A DNA stretch of 64,000 nucleotides from Trileptium ribeirensis (taxonomy: Eukaryota; Nematoda; Enoplea; Enoplida; Thoracostomopsidae), in assembly GCA_030248225.1 (NCBI GenBank), contig JASANE010011941.1, positions 1-64,000 of the forward strand. The letters run 5' to 3'. Below the pieces are notes generated by a model that saw nothing but the letters and a program-made list of their open reading frames with translations, was not told the DNA's origin and did not search any database. This document shows positions 46,956 through 59,103 of this stretch, piece by piece. The position numbers and the translations under genes were made by a program. Positions within the stretch are counted from its first letter, which is position 1. Each line of letters starts with the position of its first letter.

Positions 46956-48055
46956 GGATGTGAGTCTCATTAAAATTTGGTTGATCGACAGGGCAGAAAC
47001 AAACTAGCTAAGTTATTTTATTTGAAACTCTTGCAGGTATGCTAAAATTATTTCATGTAAGAGATATAAGTTATTCAATGAAACAAGAAGTAGAGCTAAA
47101 ACATCATATACTAGGATTAAGCAGTTCAACAACACACAAATCTCGACCGTTGTTTATGGTATAGTATTGGGATTTTTTACCTGCGCAGGCATAAATATGT
47201 TAGCTCAAGTAAAACCTATGGGTGTAAATGTTGTAATAAAAATAGCAATTAAGTGCTTGCATTGAAGTGCGACAACCGCCTCACTTAATGTTAAGCTTAG
47301 TAGTATAAAGTAATATAAAAACCTTAGCTTACGCTAAGTAAACTCCAGCTTTAGGCTGAGTATGTCCAGTACACCATAGCCTGTATATAGTTTATACCCA
47401 TCCAAAGGCTAAAGTTTGTCCAAAATTACCATAAATCCCGATGACACAGATTGTCGTTAATTACGAATTAGATTTTGACCCTTGGTTTGACAGCCTGTCG
47501 TCATCTATTGTACAATGTCTAATGCACAACTGGCTACGATGCAATACTCAAATGACTTGAACACATCTTTCATATTTACAAACTATCATTTGTAAACATA
47601 ATTTCCGAATTTAGTAACACGATCATTAAAACGCAGAACCGGCCTATAATCCCAGGCCGTTTCGAAGTTTTAATATTTGATGAGGGACAAGCGCCAAAAT
47701 TCAACAAACTGTCATGTATACGCCGAATGGGATCTCTCAAATATAAATTCTTAACTTTGCCGCAGTCAAATCGAGTCCAGTGCTCGATCAGGTACTGGCT
47801 CTACGCAGTATACATTGTAACATTTGTTTGCTATACGTTATTGGCAAACTAAGACATTAATAGTTCTCAAGTCAACTCAACTCAAATTGTTTGAACATCT
47901 TTCATGGTATGCAGCTACATACAAAATTATCATTTACAATGATAATTAGGTGTATGATACGAAAATATATCATGAATAGCAATACGTTAGTGAACATTAA
48001 TAATGGGCACGAAGTGTGAAGAACGGATGAAGGCGATTATAAGTGCCTTACGTAC
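46956..48055. other. Intergenic DNA, nothing recognised
   Basis: AT-rich. I searched the - strand here for an exon following the one at 48056-48146 and could not name one. Confidence 0.4.
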
Positions 48056-48146
48056 TTGAGGGATGTATTTTGAATCAACCTCGTCATGGAGGAATCTGAA
48101 GAATTCTGCGCTCCCGGCTATCACAAGCGGTCGATCATGAGCGTGG
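48056..48146 (-). CDS. Orphan exon of an unidentified gene
   Basis: On the - strand a TTATTTTTCAG acceptor precedes 91 nt, followed by CAA|GTACGT donor. One spare base plus 30 codons read HAHDRPLVIAGSAEFFRFLHDEVDSKYIPQ, with a balanced composition unlike the random frames around it. Entry phase is 2 and exit phase 0. I do not recognise the family. A longer unspliced frame (48262-47987) also contains it, so a single-exon small ORF is possible, but the splice signals at both ends of the protein-like part favour an exon. Neighbouring exons were not found. Confidence 0.5.
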
Positions 48147-48589
48147 CTGAAAAATAATTTCGAACTAAGAAAGCGAGTGTGCGAAATATATGGTTGACTT
48201 GTTTTTGTCATATCCGTGCTATTGCATGTTATAGGAATAGCAGGACATATCGCGGCTGACATTATCTTTTAAATTTAAACAAATGAAAGTAAATACAGTA
48301 GCTGTCGAATGTCATTAGGCTGATGGGGAGTGGAGGGGTTTTGTAAGTATGTAGGCCGTGGAGAAGATAAATTTCTGAAATTTGCACAAACCCAAAAATT
48401 TCCCAATTTTGATAAAATTTACTGCAATTTTACTAAGTTGCTGTAAATTTTTTTAGTTTCCACTATTTTCTACCAATTTTCTTATTCTGTGCTAATTTTA
48501 ACCCAATCAATTTTTGCTAATTTGAGTTAAAAAATTTTTACCCGCCTTGGGCGTGCATCGGATTTTCTAGAGCTTTCAAGGGGAAAGGG

Positions 48590-50200
48590 TTTATTTGTCT
48601 TAATGAGGGTGTGACAGCAACGAGAAAGGGTAGCTGCTTTACTCCCTATAGACGCCTGTTAAAATTCGTAGTTAAATCGACAGAAAACAAGCTTTTTGAA
48701 ACAATTTTGAAGTCAGTGTTTTGTATTTTAAACAGCTAAAAGAATTTTTCTTTTTCTATTGCTAGCACGCTCTAGAAGTGAAAACTCACTCAATACATAA
48801 TCAGCAAAATAATCATGTAGCGTAATCGTGAATACATGCCGCAGTGAAGTTGTCAGCAGCATATTAAAAACTAATAGACCCTTAGTCCGAAATGATAGTA
48901 GTTGAGTTAGACTCAAGTCGTGTACACAATCTTGGGTGTTATCACCTTCTGTGTGAGGGTAACGGTGTCTTCAGCACCTGCGGATTAAGCGCCACCGGTG
49001 CCGCCAGGGTGGTCCGACAATCAGTCAGAGAGGTGAGCGCTTCTCTCTTAGGCGGGTCCGACACCTCAGAGATAATCTTCCTACCCTTAAGTGTCTTTAA
49101 CTTAACGTTGAATTTTGATCAAATCAATTGATAACTTCCTGACTTATTACGTAGCTATGATATATGAACTACAGTTTAAGGAATGTTACAAAATTTAACA
49201 TAAAAAATTGCAATATATGTTGAATTACAGCCAATGCTTCAAGGGTTATGGGACTTGTATCGGCAGATTGGTCACCATTAGATGATGGATATTACAGGTT
49301 AGTTGTTGATTAAAGTTCATGGTTTCTACACTTATGTGTGTTGCATATATAAATTTCACTAACTTGTAAGTGGCATATTTTTGATTTGGTCAAATAATAA
49401 TACTGTAATTAGTTATTTCACCCAGTGAAGCAACAGGTCACCGACAGTGCAATAAGCAGATGTCTAGGGCATGCCGAATAATGAACATGTTATTCCGATG
49501 CTTTTGCACAAAAAATCGTGATGCGCTAATGGCAGGCTACAGATCATATATCATTCCAATTCTTGAATATGCTTCTCCAGCTTGGTCACATGCTACTTAG
49601 CAGATATTGATGGGTTAGAACGTGTGTAGCATTACTTCACGCGTCGATTACTGTGCCGAAATAATGAATCAGAGCTATCATATCTGGATCGTTTTAGGGT
49701 GCTAAAAATGAAATCATAGGAACTCCGTAGATTGATTGCTGATCTTATTTTTGTTACAAGATTGTTCACAATGAAGTAGATATAGCGTTTCATAATTTCT
49801 TCCAATATTCTCATAATGTACATGTTATTAGAGGACATATACATTGAACTTGTTTGTTCCATCATGCCGCAAAAATTGTCGTAAATTTTCTTTTGCTAGC
49901 CGAGTTATCCCAATATGGAACAGTCTACCTGAATATGTTGATGATAGACCTGTTAGCGTCTAATGTTCGTTCATTTAAACGTCAATTGGCGTCTTGCAGA
50001 TTTGACCATTTTTAAGCTATAATAGAAACCTTTGAACGTATTAAGGGAAAATGGGTACCTACCCCACATTTCCCGGAAGTTGTTGGCCTCATGCTTTTTT
50101 TATTGCTTGTATGGTGTCTTTTTTATACACTACTTATCTATTGTTTATTACGTTGTTTGTCATTAATGTTTTTCAATAAAGAAAGGCAATGAAGTCCGCA
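48590..50200 (+). mobile_element. CR1/jockey-like LINE remnant, heavily decayed
   Basis: At about 48610-48720 a frame reads KFVVKSTENKLFETILKSV, reminiscent of the block before the catalytic core. At about 49460-49600 it reads RACRIMNMLFRC...DALMAGYRSYIIPILEYASPAWSH, the thumb-region PLLEYAxxVWSP signature. At about 49880-49950 it reads RKFSFASRVIPIWNSLPEYVDD, the C-terminal WNxLP signature. The order is right but stops and frameshifts are many. The catalytic centre is not legible. Confidence 0.8.
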
Positions 50201-50570
50201 TGAAGCCTAACTGAGGCCTTCACTTACTTTCCATTCCATTCCAATGTTTACTATTACAAAACAAGTAGAACTCACTCAATCTCGCCTTTGCAATGATCTC
50301 GAAATCAGTACATAATCACGACGGTACTGCTTTAGCAGGTTACTCGTCTTCAATGAAGCTAACCGGAAATGACGTTACTTTAATTATTTAGTAACTTATG
50401 GTATGGAGCTAAGATTCAATGACTAACAAACACCATTTCACTATTAGACACAATTCGTGTCACAGCACTGACACCATTTAACGAACAAAATATAGAAGCA
50501 CAAAACTGAATGCAAAAGCAATGATCGCGAGTTCGCAGCCCACGTCAGCCCAGGAATTTATCCGGGTGCG
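50201..50570. other. Intergenic DNA, nothing recognised
   Basis: Unique sequence between a LINE remnant and a MITE. Confidence 0.4.
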
Positions 50571-50578
50571 TCTTGCAT

Positions 50579-51322
50579 CAGGCCCGTAGCTAGGATTTTC
50601 CAAAGGGGGGGGTCCGACTCAGTACAAAGTTTTCCAAAGGGGGGGGGTCCGTAGGGGTCCATCCATAATGTTAGCGCTCGCCTAGCGGCTGCGGAATTCT
50701 CCACCTATAGAGTCCGGGATCATGACTAAGTTCATAGTTTGTATACGTCATTTTTTATTAAATATGTGTGTGTATAGTTGCACTTATTTTATAGGCAATT
50801 TATGTCAAACGTAAACATGAAAAGATCTAAAATATTCGATTTTTTCAAAAAAGATAATAAAAGCGGTACTCAAATTTTTAAAGCGGTACTAAAAATCAAT
50901 TTTTTGTATAACAATTTTAGCCTTTGAATGTACGTAACTAGTGAGTCTTCTTAAAAAGGTTTCTGCTGCAGTAAAATCATCCAATCGCAAATACAATCTA
51001 ATCATAAGAAAATTATCTCGCGCATATATAAGCTGAATTTGACAAGGGTGTCCGGTCTTTAGCCAAATCAAAAGGGGGGGGGGGTCCGGATCCCTCAGAC
51101 CCCCGGGCTACGGGCCTGATAACGTAAGGTATGGAGAAAGGGAAGTGGCTGGGAAAAATTTTTGTACCTCTGCTGATCCTTTTTCGAGTACCCAAAACTC
51201 AAACAGCGACCGAAAAAAAATGACACACCTCGCGAAAAGAAATCTTGAAATTTCTTTGGGTCGGACCCGAAAGGGGGGGGGGGGTCCGGACCCCTCGGAC
51301 CCCCCCCCTGGCTACGGGCCTG
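50579..51322. mobile_element. hAT-like MITE with 8-bp target duplication
   Basis: The left end is CAGGCCCGTAGCTAGG and the right end CCTGGCTACGGGCCTG (TIR about 16 bp, one mismatch). Perfect flanking 8-mers TCTTGCAT lie at 50571-50578 and 51323-51330. The CAG start and 8-bp duplication fit the hAT superfamily. Both ends run into long G or C tracts with GGTCCG words. A second copy of the right end stops at 51118 (GGGCTACGGGCCTG), so the element's 3' part is tandemly duplicated (about 51040-51118 and 51245-51322). Repeated RPVARG/GVRG frames on the - strand come from the TIR and are not genes. Confidence 0.93.
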
Positions 51323-51330
51323 TCTTGCAT

Positions 51331-52041
51331 CGTGTCTTCGTTGAGTATATATAACTGGATATATATATATGAAAAACATTTGTGTCGCACCTGCAAAAGC
51401 TACTCTTACCTGACAACTCCTTGATCAATTTGCTACTGCATCATGCTAAGTCTGCGACAGTTCGTGGGATCAAACAGCATCGGTCATGTAGTGCTAGCTT
51501 TACAACATGCCTCGCGGTATCCGCTGGCTTTATCAATTATCAATCAATGAATTATTTACTAGCATAGCAAAACTATTAAGACCGTGTGATACAATTTTTA
51601 CTGTACAAAACAGAATTTAAACTAGTATATATAAGTATATGTAGATAAATTGCGTTTGGTATACTACCACCTAGACATAGATTAGCTTTAGCAAATCTTG
51701 TTGCCATCCATGATGAGTTGATGGCTGTGTAATAATGCGTGTGTGGTGGTGATAGTGTATTGCATAGGGGCCGTGCGGTTCTGTAATAGTGCGGGAGTAT
51801 CTTGGAAGAATGTATTTTCTTCTTGAAAGCTTTGTTTTGTCTGGATAGTTGTGGTTCTAGTTTCGTTGTAAATTGTAATAATTTGCGAGTGGCTTTTGAG
51901 CTTGTGATCTTGACATTTCGCAAATGTTTGGCATTTCGGAACAAAATTATTACATATAAAAGTTTCTGAAAATTAATTTTATTAGTTCAGTCTTAGAAGC
52001 TAGATAGTCGAAGTTGCCGTTTTGTGTGCAATAAACGAATA
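51331..52041. other. Intergenic DNA, nothing recognised
   Basis: A TATATA microsatellite at 51343-51370; otherwise unique sequence. The - strand frame at 51576-51944 has no recognised domain. Confidence 0.4.
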
Positions 52042-52420
52042 GTTGTGTTTCGCTAACAAGCTAAGCATATTTTCTTTAGCGGACGTGATCGTTTGCACAG
52101 CGGACGACTACGGCTGCCATTTAGCTGGCTGTTTCTTGCTGGTTTTATTTATTGGCTGTTGTTTTGTGTCTTCTAGCTGCGGACGGGCTGCCGGCTGTTG
52201 CAAACTAAGCTATTGCTTCTTAGGAAACGGACTTCCCCGGCTGCAGTGCGGACGGGTGATAGTCTGATAGTCTGCGGAGAATCGTGTTAACGGACGTAGC
52301 CGGCTGCTTGGCGGACCGATTACGTTTGTAGGACGGACGCGCACGTTTGCGGTGCGGACGTGCGCGGCTGATAATACTGCATATACGGACCCGTAACAAG
52401 CGTCGTTACAGCTGTTTAAC
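52042..52420. promoter_or_regulatory. CpG-rich patch with repeated GCGGACG words, possible promoter
   Basis: In otherwise AT-rich DNA this stretch has many CG dinucleotides and at least eight (G/T/A)CGGACG words in one orientation. It lies about 1.7 kb before the first VPS16 exon I can identify, so it could hold that gene's promoter or 5' UTR. A simple repeat or transposon end is equally possible. Confidence 0.3.
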
Positions 52421-52639
52421 CAACACTCAGCCAATACGGGGTTATAATTTGGACGCTAACGAGCACATTACGCAATATTGACCTAATATTGATTGTTGCA
52501 GTGGTTTTGGTTGAAACAAAGTTGTTTTAGTAACGTATGGTGTATATATAGTAAGCGTTTTTGTTATGTCCAACTTTTGCAACATTGCTTTTATGTTTTT
52601 CTTTTAGGTGAGCACTCAATCGTGGGGCCACGGGTCCTT

Positions 52640-53050
52640 TAACCTCCAGTATCTGAGCTCTCCAAACTGGAGGGCTGGCATTTTCAGGTGCCCCTTGGCC
52701 AAAACCGACTGCCCCCGGTTTGCGACCCCTGGCAACATTTTGAGCTCCCCGGGTTCACCACCTCTAGGCAATTTTTCTTTTCGATCGGTCCAAAGTAAAT
52801 AAAGTTTGATCAAAATTTGTACTAAAATTCCTTCCTGAAGCGAAAAAATTTTGTCAAAAATTTGCTTCAAAATCGCTTTTTCTCCACCAAAAGCATCTTA
52901 GCACTCATTCTGACACGATTTTTAACCGTTTTTCTTTTGACAAAATGCCCTCTGGCAAAATCGGGCGCTCCCGGTTCGGAACCAGCCCACCTACCCACCC
53001 CCCACCCGGTTCATGCCCACTGGCAGAATTTTCAGCGAATCGAGAAATGG
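52640..53050. repeat. Dispersed repeat family P copy
   Basis: It has GCCCCTTGGCCAAAACC, CCTGGCAACATTTTGAGCTCC, CACCTCTAGGCAATTTTTC, CAAAATTTGCTTCAAAATCG and a terminal AGAATTTTCAGCGAATCGAG, in the same order as 1-320 and 28265-28640. Confidence 0.75.
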
Positions 53051-53158
53051 AGAGCCCGAGTATTAGGCGACTGGGACTCGTTTGATTGCCCAGTTCTGAA
53101 AATCAGTTTACTGCAAATCTGGTGGGCACTTCAGTGTGAACATCAAGCATTTATTTTG

Positions 53159-53470
53159 TAGTTTGTTGCAGACATTTCACATTTCAACTATGGATTACGC
53201 CATGCGAGCTCTTACATAGTTCACTTGTTCTACGCGTGTATCATATTTATGTCGTAGCTTCACCGCAGTAGCCGACACCCAGTTCTGTTAATCAGTTATA
53301 GTTATTGCGTTTCCGGTGTACACTTATATTGTGTATCGCAAGGAATCATTCTACAGTTTGGTTGAGACACCTCACTTCTGAGCTATCGATTACGCTCATG
53401 TGAGCGATTGCCTAGTTCACTTGTTCTACACATGTATCATATTTAAATCGTTACTTCATTGAAGTATCCA
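53159..53470. repeat. Diverged tandem duplication, offset about 196 bp
   Basis: TTCACTTGTTCTAC followed by TGTATCATATTTA occurs at 53220 and again at about 53415, each preceded by a CAGTTTG/AGACA...ATTACGC block. A smaller repeat of GTGTAAGTTTTATTTTATTTC follows at about 53545-53590. Confidence 0.75.
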
Positions 53471-54150
53471 TTCTTCACTGAGTGTTATTTGTAGTACTTA
53501 GAATCTTTAAACTAGCAAATGGTGTTTTGGAGCTGTTTAATCCGTGTAAGTTTTATTTTATTTCTGTGTAAGTTTTATTTTATTTCCGGCTAAGTTGCTG
53601 TATTATTTCGCACATTTTTCAGTTCCTTCTTATAATTTATTTGCGTTAGTGATTGCGTAGTGTTATTCATTTCGTGTTTTCATTTAGTCATGTTTCCTGT
53701 TAAATCAAGCCTATAGTTTTAATATTGATGATCCTACATTGTAATTTTATAAGATGCATATTCCTCAATATTCCTTGAAACATAACAATTAGTGAACCAG
53801 AATGAATATGGTATAGTTATCACGTGGTTACTCTTTTTCACGCTGCATTCGACTGCATGCTGTACGTGATCGGTAATTTTTCATTGCAGCACTATCTGTG
53901 CCTATCAAAATGTGTTTAAAGCAGTTTCCACTCATTCATTTACATTTAAGCCATTCATTTGCATTTAACACACTAAATTTTTTTTCGTATGTTGAATCTT
54001 ATCAACGTGTTTGATAAACTATCTATGCACGTGTTGTTCGAACATGTGCCTCTAATAGGTATCGCGGTTGTGAACATATATTATGTCTGTGTAGCGACTG
54101 TTTCTGATATCTGTGCATTTCAGTGCTTTAGTAACTAGTTGTCTTTACAG

Positions 54151-54246
54151 AATGTTTTAGAAAACAAGAAATTTATCAGATGCGATGGCAGAACATCGAC
54201 ATGACATCAGCGAAAGTTGCGGTCGCTGTTCATGGTGGACCGATAG
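54151..54246 (+). CDS. VPS16: VPS16, first exon identified (probably exon 2)
   Basis: VPS16 is the platform subunit that binds VPS33 in the HOPS and CORVET complexes, which tether late endosomes, lysosomes and early endosomes before SNARE-mediated fusion. This exon (TTTACAG acceptor; ATAG|GTGTGT donor) reads CFRKQEIYQMRW...VAVAVHGGPI, matching the family N-terminus FYRKYELYxMxW and the GGPIA end of the first beta-propeller strand. Entry is phase 1 and exit phase 1. The initiating exon is not certain. A candidate is ATG 53519 with nine partial codons (MVFWSCLI) ending before 53544, which fits the phase but uses a weak donor. Confidence 0.88.
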
Positions 54247-56177
54247 GTGTGTTGTGTTATACGCTGATTTTGCATTGTTTTGGGTTAAGCAAAATGTCAG
54301 TGATATTTGTATGAATACGTATGCAACAAAAAGGTTATGAATATTAATTATGTTTAGTTTGCACAATACGAATGACAAACCGCAAAATATATGTCGTAGA
54401 AATAATTTACGAATATACATTTCGTATCTGAAACTGGAAACAGATATTTATTGGAAAATCAGCTGTGTCCACACTGACAAAGAAGTGCCGTGTTTCAACA
54501 TATGTTAAAAAGTTCTGTTAAATATTTCTGGTTACGTTCTATTTATTTTCGTTGCGGAAGACAAAGAATATTCTATGCAGTCCCCTTACGTACCATTCTT
54601 TAATGTTCAAAGTGCTTAACTTTCCATTACTTATATACGTGTAAAACAAATGAGTGTGCGACATTTCGGCGTAAATTCCTTAAATTGTAGAAATGGAAAT
54701 TTCGTGCTACTAGAAATCCGTGGTATACATTCTATTGATAGGCATTGCAAAGACACGCTAGAATATCAGTCAAAGTAGAAATAGATAGAATATATTAAAA
54801 AGAGTACTGTTATTCATTATTGATAATAAACGTTAGCTGGCCCGATAGTGAAATAGCTATATTTGGTGAAACCATTGTTTAACATAAAAGTATAAAAGCT
54901 CAGCGTTATACGCAAATACTTATTTTATACAGTGTTAGATACATCAGTGGTGCGCTGTAAATCGATAGCGATGTGCCCATTGACTATTTGTGTTTTAAGC
55001 CGACAACTTTTATACTAAAGTGTTGCTTTCAGAGTATTACCGCGTATTACAGTAAAATTTCTACGATATATTAGCTTTTTAATAATTTTGGTGGGTATAT
55101 ATAGCTCAGTCTTAAATTAGTTGCTCACTCAAGACAACTAGCCCGGTATGGCAATTTGGTTGCATTTTTGTGAGATGGCGTGCTTTTTTGCCGGTTTCGC
55201 TTACAATCGTAGAGGTATTAATTTTTGTCTTTTATACTAGCAACTTAAAATACATAGCGCTCACTCACATACCCGATCATTGCGGAAAAGATACCTTGTT
55301 TCATATTATAATAGACGCTCGAGACTAAAACTTAAGCTCTAAATTTACACTTTCAGCTTTTAGTTCATTTATCGCCGAATTCGCTTATAGCGTACTTTTT
55401 TACCGGGTTTGTACGCAAATAGCATAAGCGCCGAAGCTGTATAATTTTACAGTTTGGTTTGTATTTTTATGAAGCTGCAAATGCACCTTATTTTGCACAA
55501 ACCGCAGCTTGGGAAATATTAGTTCCCTGGTTCTAACGGAAAAATTTCTGAAGGTCTACGTTTATGATAGATCTGCTATATGGAAAAGAGACAAGTCGTA
55601 CAATACTCCTCAAATTTTACGATAAATATCTCATGTGAGCTTACGTATCAGCGTCATTAGCGTTGCATTGCAGAGACTGTATACGCATATCTTCACTATA
55701 CATTGCTTTACATGAGCTACAGACGCACTGAGTTTTGTTTGCCGTAAATTAATATTAGATAAAATTGTAGCAAAGTGAAGTACTTAAAACTGTTTATTCT
55801 ACGGTGTCTTGTTGAAGGTCGAAAGTCCGAAATGCCTATGTGGTTATACAGGTTCAATTTAAACATACATCGTATTAGTAGAACGGGTGAAGCAACTGTC
55901 ATAAACCATTTATCTGGTGCTATTTTGTTAGTATAATACTAATGTCAGCGTGTCCTACAGAGTTACGAAGAATAAATCTTAAGGACAATTTTATTGTGCT
56001 TCCATATTACAAGGCAATTTGTTTTGTTTAAGTTTTGCGTTGAAAGAGGATTTATCACTTGTTTGGTCCAAGCTGAAGCCAAAATGTAGGATATTCAAAC
56101 TTGAATAGGAACACCATGACCGAAACAAGAAATCTTGTTTTTGTTTGACCTATCATTTAATTGTATATATATTTCAG
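54247..56177. other. VPS16 intron
   Basis: GTGTGT donor; TATATTTCAG acceptor. No repeats or exon-like segments were recognised. Confidence 0.6.
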
Positions 56178-56263
56178 CTGTCGCTAATGATAATGGCGGC
56201 TTTCAGAAATCCTTCGTCATTTACATTTATACAGCTGCGGGTCAAACCATAGGCAAGATTGCG
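56178..56263 (+). CDS. VPS16: VPS16, second exon identified
   Basis: The 86-nt exon completes the Ala of GGPIA and encodes VANDNGG...KSFVIYIYTAAGQTIGKIA, corresponding to the family segment around LDIYSASGxPLAS in the N-terminal beta-propeller. It enters in phase 1 and leaves in phase 0 at GCG|GTTAGT. The junction with the next exon gives GKIA-WNNG, aligning with the LLWKSG strand of vertebrate VPS16. Too short for ORF finders, but the phase and motif continuity are decisive. Confidence 0.9.
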
Positions 56264-58941
56264 GTTAGTGCAATGTTTTTTTCAGGCCCACCGACATATA
56301 TTTAGTGTTGAGCAGTTATCATATGATGTAGAGTTTTTGTGCAAATGACGGGAGTGGCTATGACTTTTGCGAAAACTGGTAGTTACTTCGCTGTTCTTCG
56401 GATCTTGACTGTTCACTTTGCAACTCCAACGTTGATAGCCAGTAGAGAAGTAATTGGCAGTTTAGTCATTATATAGCTATAATATTTAATTTTACAGTGT
56501 TGTGATCAGATGTTATATTTCAACGGTTTTTTACTGGCCTGTTCACAGCCTTCCGAAAAAGGAGCTTGGGAGTCCATGGTCACTCTCTGAGGAACTCTCA
56601 AAGTTGGAGAACTTTTATTGTATATACTTGATATTTTTATATTTAATATACTTATAACTAACTTTTAATTGTACACACATTTTCAGGCAATGCAACAGGA
56701 TTTTAACATTAGAAATAGTAGACTGCAATTAATGATTAAAAATAAATATGCATACAGGAAGCACAAATTTGGACACATTAATAAATTATGCATTTTCATT
56801 TGAACATAGGTAGCGGAGGGCATAAGTAACAATACAGATACTATGTCCTTTCATCTTGGTAAGATTTGCTTTAAAGCAAACACCAGTGTCTATGTTATTG
56901 CGAAGCGAGCAACTATTCATTTGTATGCACACTCATATAAATTTTACCTTATTTATCTGTGCTTCCACTATTTTTAAATATCTCAGAAACAAACAAATGA
57001 AGATATTTCTACGGAGTTTTTTGTATGATAGACAATAATCTGGCCTGTGATCCTATATTGTACTCATGGAATCCAAGGTTTTATTCATACATCCCACCCA
57101 TGGTGCATGCTAGGACCTTTTAAACAGGCCGTGCCATGTAATATTTTAACCTTGGGTAACACGTTACTGAAAACCTAGGTTTTACATTTGAAATGTGATA
57201 CATTATCTGTGTTCGCATGGGTGAGATCCACAGCTTTGCTGACCGACAATAAGGGAATGGAGATATGAAACGGTGTCTCTAAGGCACGCCTTAAGATCCT
57301 ACATATGTCACTTTTCGTATTACAACGTCATTATTATAAATGTTTTCGGCGGTCATTAAAACGATGGCGCGATTCGCATAACATCTGTTAGCGATGTGTC
57401 TGTTTTGGAATGGTAGTCAATATATTCCCTGGGCCACTGTTCCGACAGAACGATGCATGATTTAGTAGTTTTTTCAATGTAATGCTTTAAAATGTTATTT
57501 TTTGCGTTAAAGAATTTTGGGGCTGTTGTGAAATAACGGCGTTACTCCTTCAAACTGATCTGTCACCTAAGTACACCCTGATGGACCACGCGTTAAAATT
57601 TAGTTTTCAATTTTATGATATATTTGGGTGAACGCGCCATTAAAATGATTTTCGAGTTTGCTGAAAACAGTGACGCGACTAATTCAAAGATATTTATGAT
57701 CAGTATCCTCTTTTTATAATATTCACTTTATCCCTTACCACCCACTCAAAAGAACCATACATAATTTCATGGTTTTCAATATCATGCATGATGTTGTTTA
57801 TTAGCCATGATTAAGGGTTTTCGAAGTTGCTGCAAACAATAAGGTTATTCAGTCAAATGTATCTATGAGTATATGAGTACCTCGCTGTCAATTGTACTGT
57901 TCGCTACGCGCCCGTGCAGTCATCCATTTTTAATTATTAAAAAACACCCAAAAAAGGAAAATTTAAAAATTTTTACCAAGCAAATTTTTGCTTGTTCGGG
58001 TGAACTATGAGATTATCGGGTTATTTATCCCGTTAAACAAGTTGGTTTAGTTGTTTTATCACTATATCGGCTGTGTTATTAGTATTGAGGAACGTTGCAG
58101 GAACCAAATTTGATAAATTTTGGCACCAAAAATAGTCGAATTTCGCCATTTTTGCAATACAGATATACGTAGGTCAGTAAGTCTATAGGTTTTCAGAGCG
58201 TCTGAATACAATAAAAACAATTGTATATGCGTGGTATGCATCAAATACGGCAAGTCTTAATGGCTCCACTGCGTAAAATCACTTCAAATTATAATTTTTC
58301 TTAAAATTTGGGATTTATAAATTTCAAAAGTTTTTGTGTTTTTGGTCATTGGAAGCAGAAGTAAAGAATTCTTTGGTTTTGATATATGTATAAAACGAAC
58401 GTAGCATTATCATTGAAGTGTTGACTTCGTAGGATTGCTATCATAGGACATTAAGCGGGCTTAGAGACCTGAATTTGGAACGATAAATTCGTCATTAAGG
58501 ACAGAGTAACCACATTCTCTAGTGCTCGCGATGTTTTTCGTTGTGACGTATACATGGCGGTTATTCAATGGTTCTGTCATTTATTGATAAAAGCCTGAAA
58601 CCTCAGTATTTTGCTCATTATATCTTAGATATCGTACCTGAAAATGAGGCAAATATATAGATATGGTCATTGCATCGCTGAATTATAAGTGAGTTTTTTC
58701 TACGCTTAAAATTTAATGAGAAATCAATGATAACCACGTTCTATTTGTGATTTCTCAACTTAAACAAGTCTATAGATATTTTCTGCATTATGCACTATTT
58801 GTCAAAATATATCTTTTAATAGTCATTGTAGTAGAATGTGACATAAAGTTGTATTAAAAGTTCAGAAGTTGTAATAAAATTAAAATAATAGTTGTATTAG
58901 AAGTGAAATATTTGTTATTAATGTTTTACCAAAGTTTTTAG
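56264..58941. other. VPS16 intron with repeat family X copy
   Basis: GTTAGT donor; TTTTTAG acceptor. Family X copy 2 occupies about 57940-58480. The rest is AT-rich and unremarkable. Confidence 0.6.
57940..58480 (+). repeat. Dispersed repeat family X, copy 2
   Basis: It aligns with 25680-26160 over its length, including CCGTTAAACAAGTTGGTTTAG, GTTGCAGGAACC, TTTTGGCACCAAAAA, and GTTTTTGGTCATTGG near the end. Both copies have the same orientation. The class is unknown and no coding capacity was seen. Confidence 0.75.
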
Positions 58942-59103
58942 TGGAATAATGGTGAGCTGGTCGATTTACAGTGGTCAGTCGGCGAAGATTTAATCTGTAT
59001 TCGTCGTGATGGACGCGTTTTTGTATATTCCATGTTTGGAATACCAGTTCGTGGTCGAAAAGAACAACAACACCTTGACGAAGGAACGTTTACAATGGGA
59101 AAT
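58942..59103 (+). CDS. VPS16: VPS16, third exon identified
   Basis: The 54-codon exon in phase 0 on both sides (TTTTTAG acceptor; AAT|GTACGT donor) reads LVDLQWSVGEDLICIRRDGRVFVYSMFG and ends FTMGN. It matches the VPS16 propeller repeat LGWSxEEELLCVQxDGxVxVYxLxGxFxRxFSMGNE. The insertion PVRGRKEQQHLDEG before TFTMGN makes the loop about ten residues longer than in vertebrates. Confidence 0.95.

Noticed and set aside
51013..51396. Overlapping - strand frames with RPVARG and PPPPF
   Set aside because: They are translations of duplicated MITE ends and C/G tracts.
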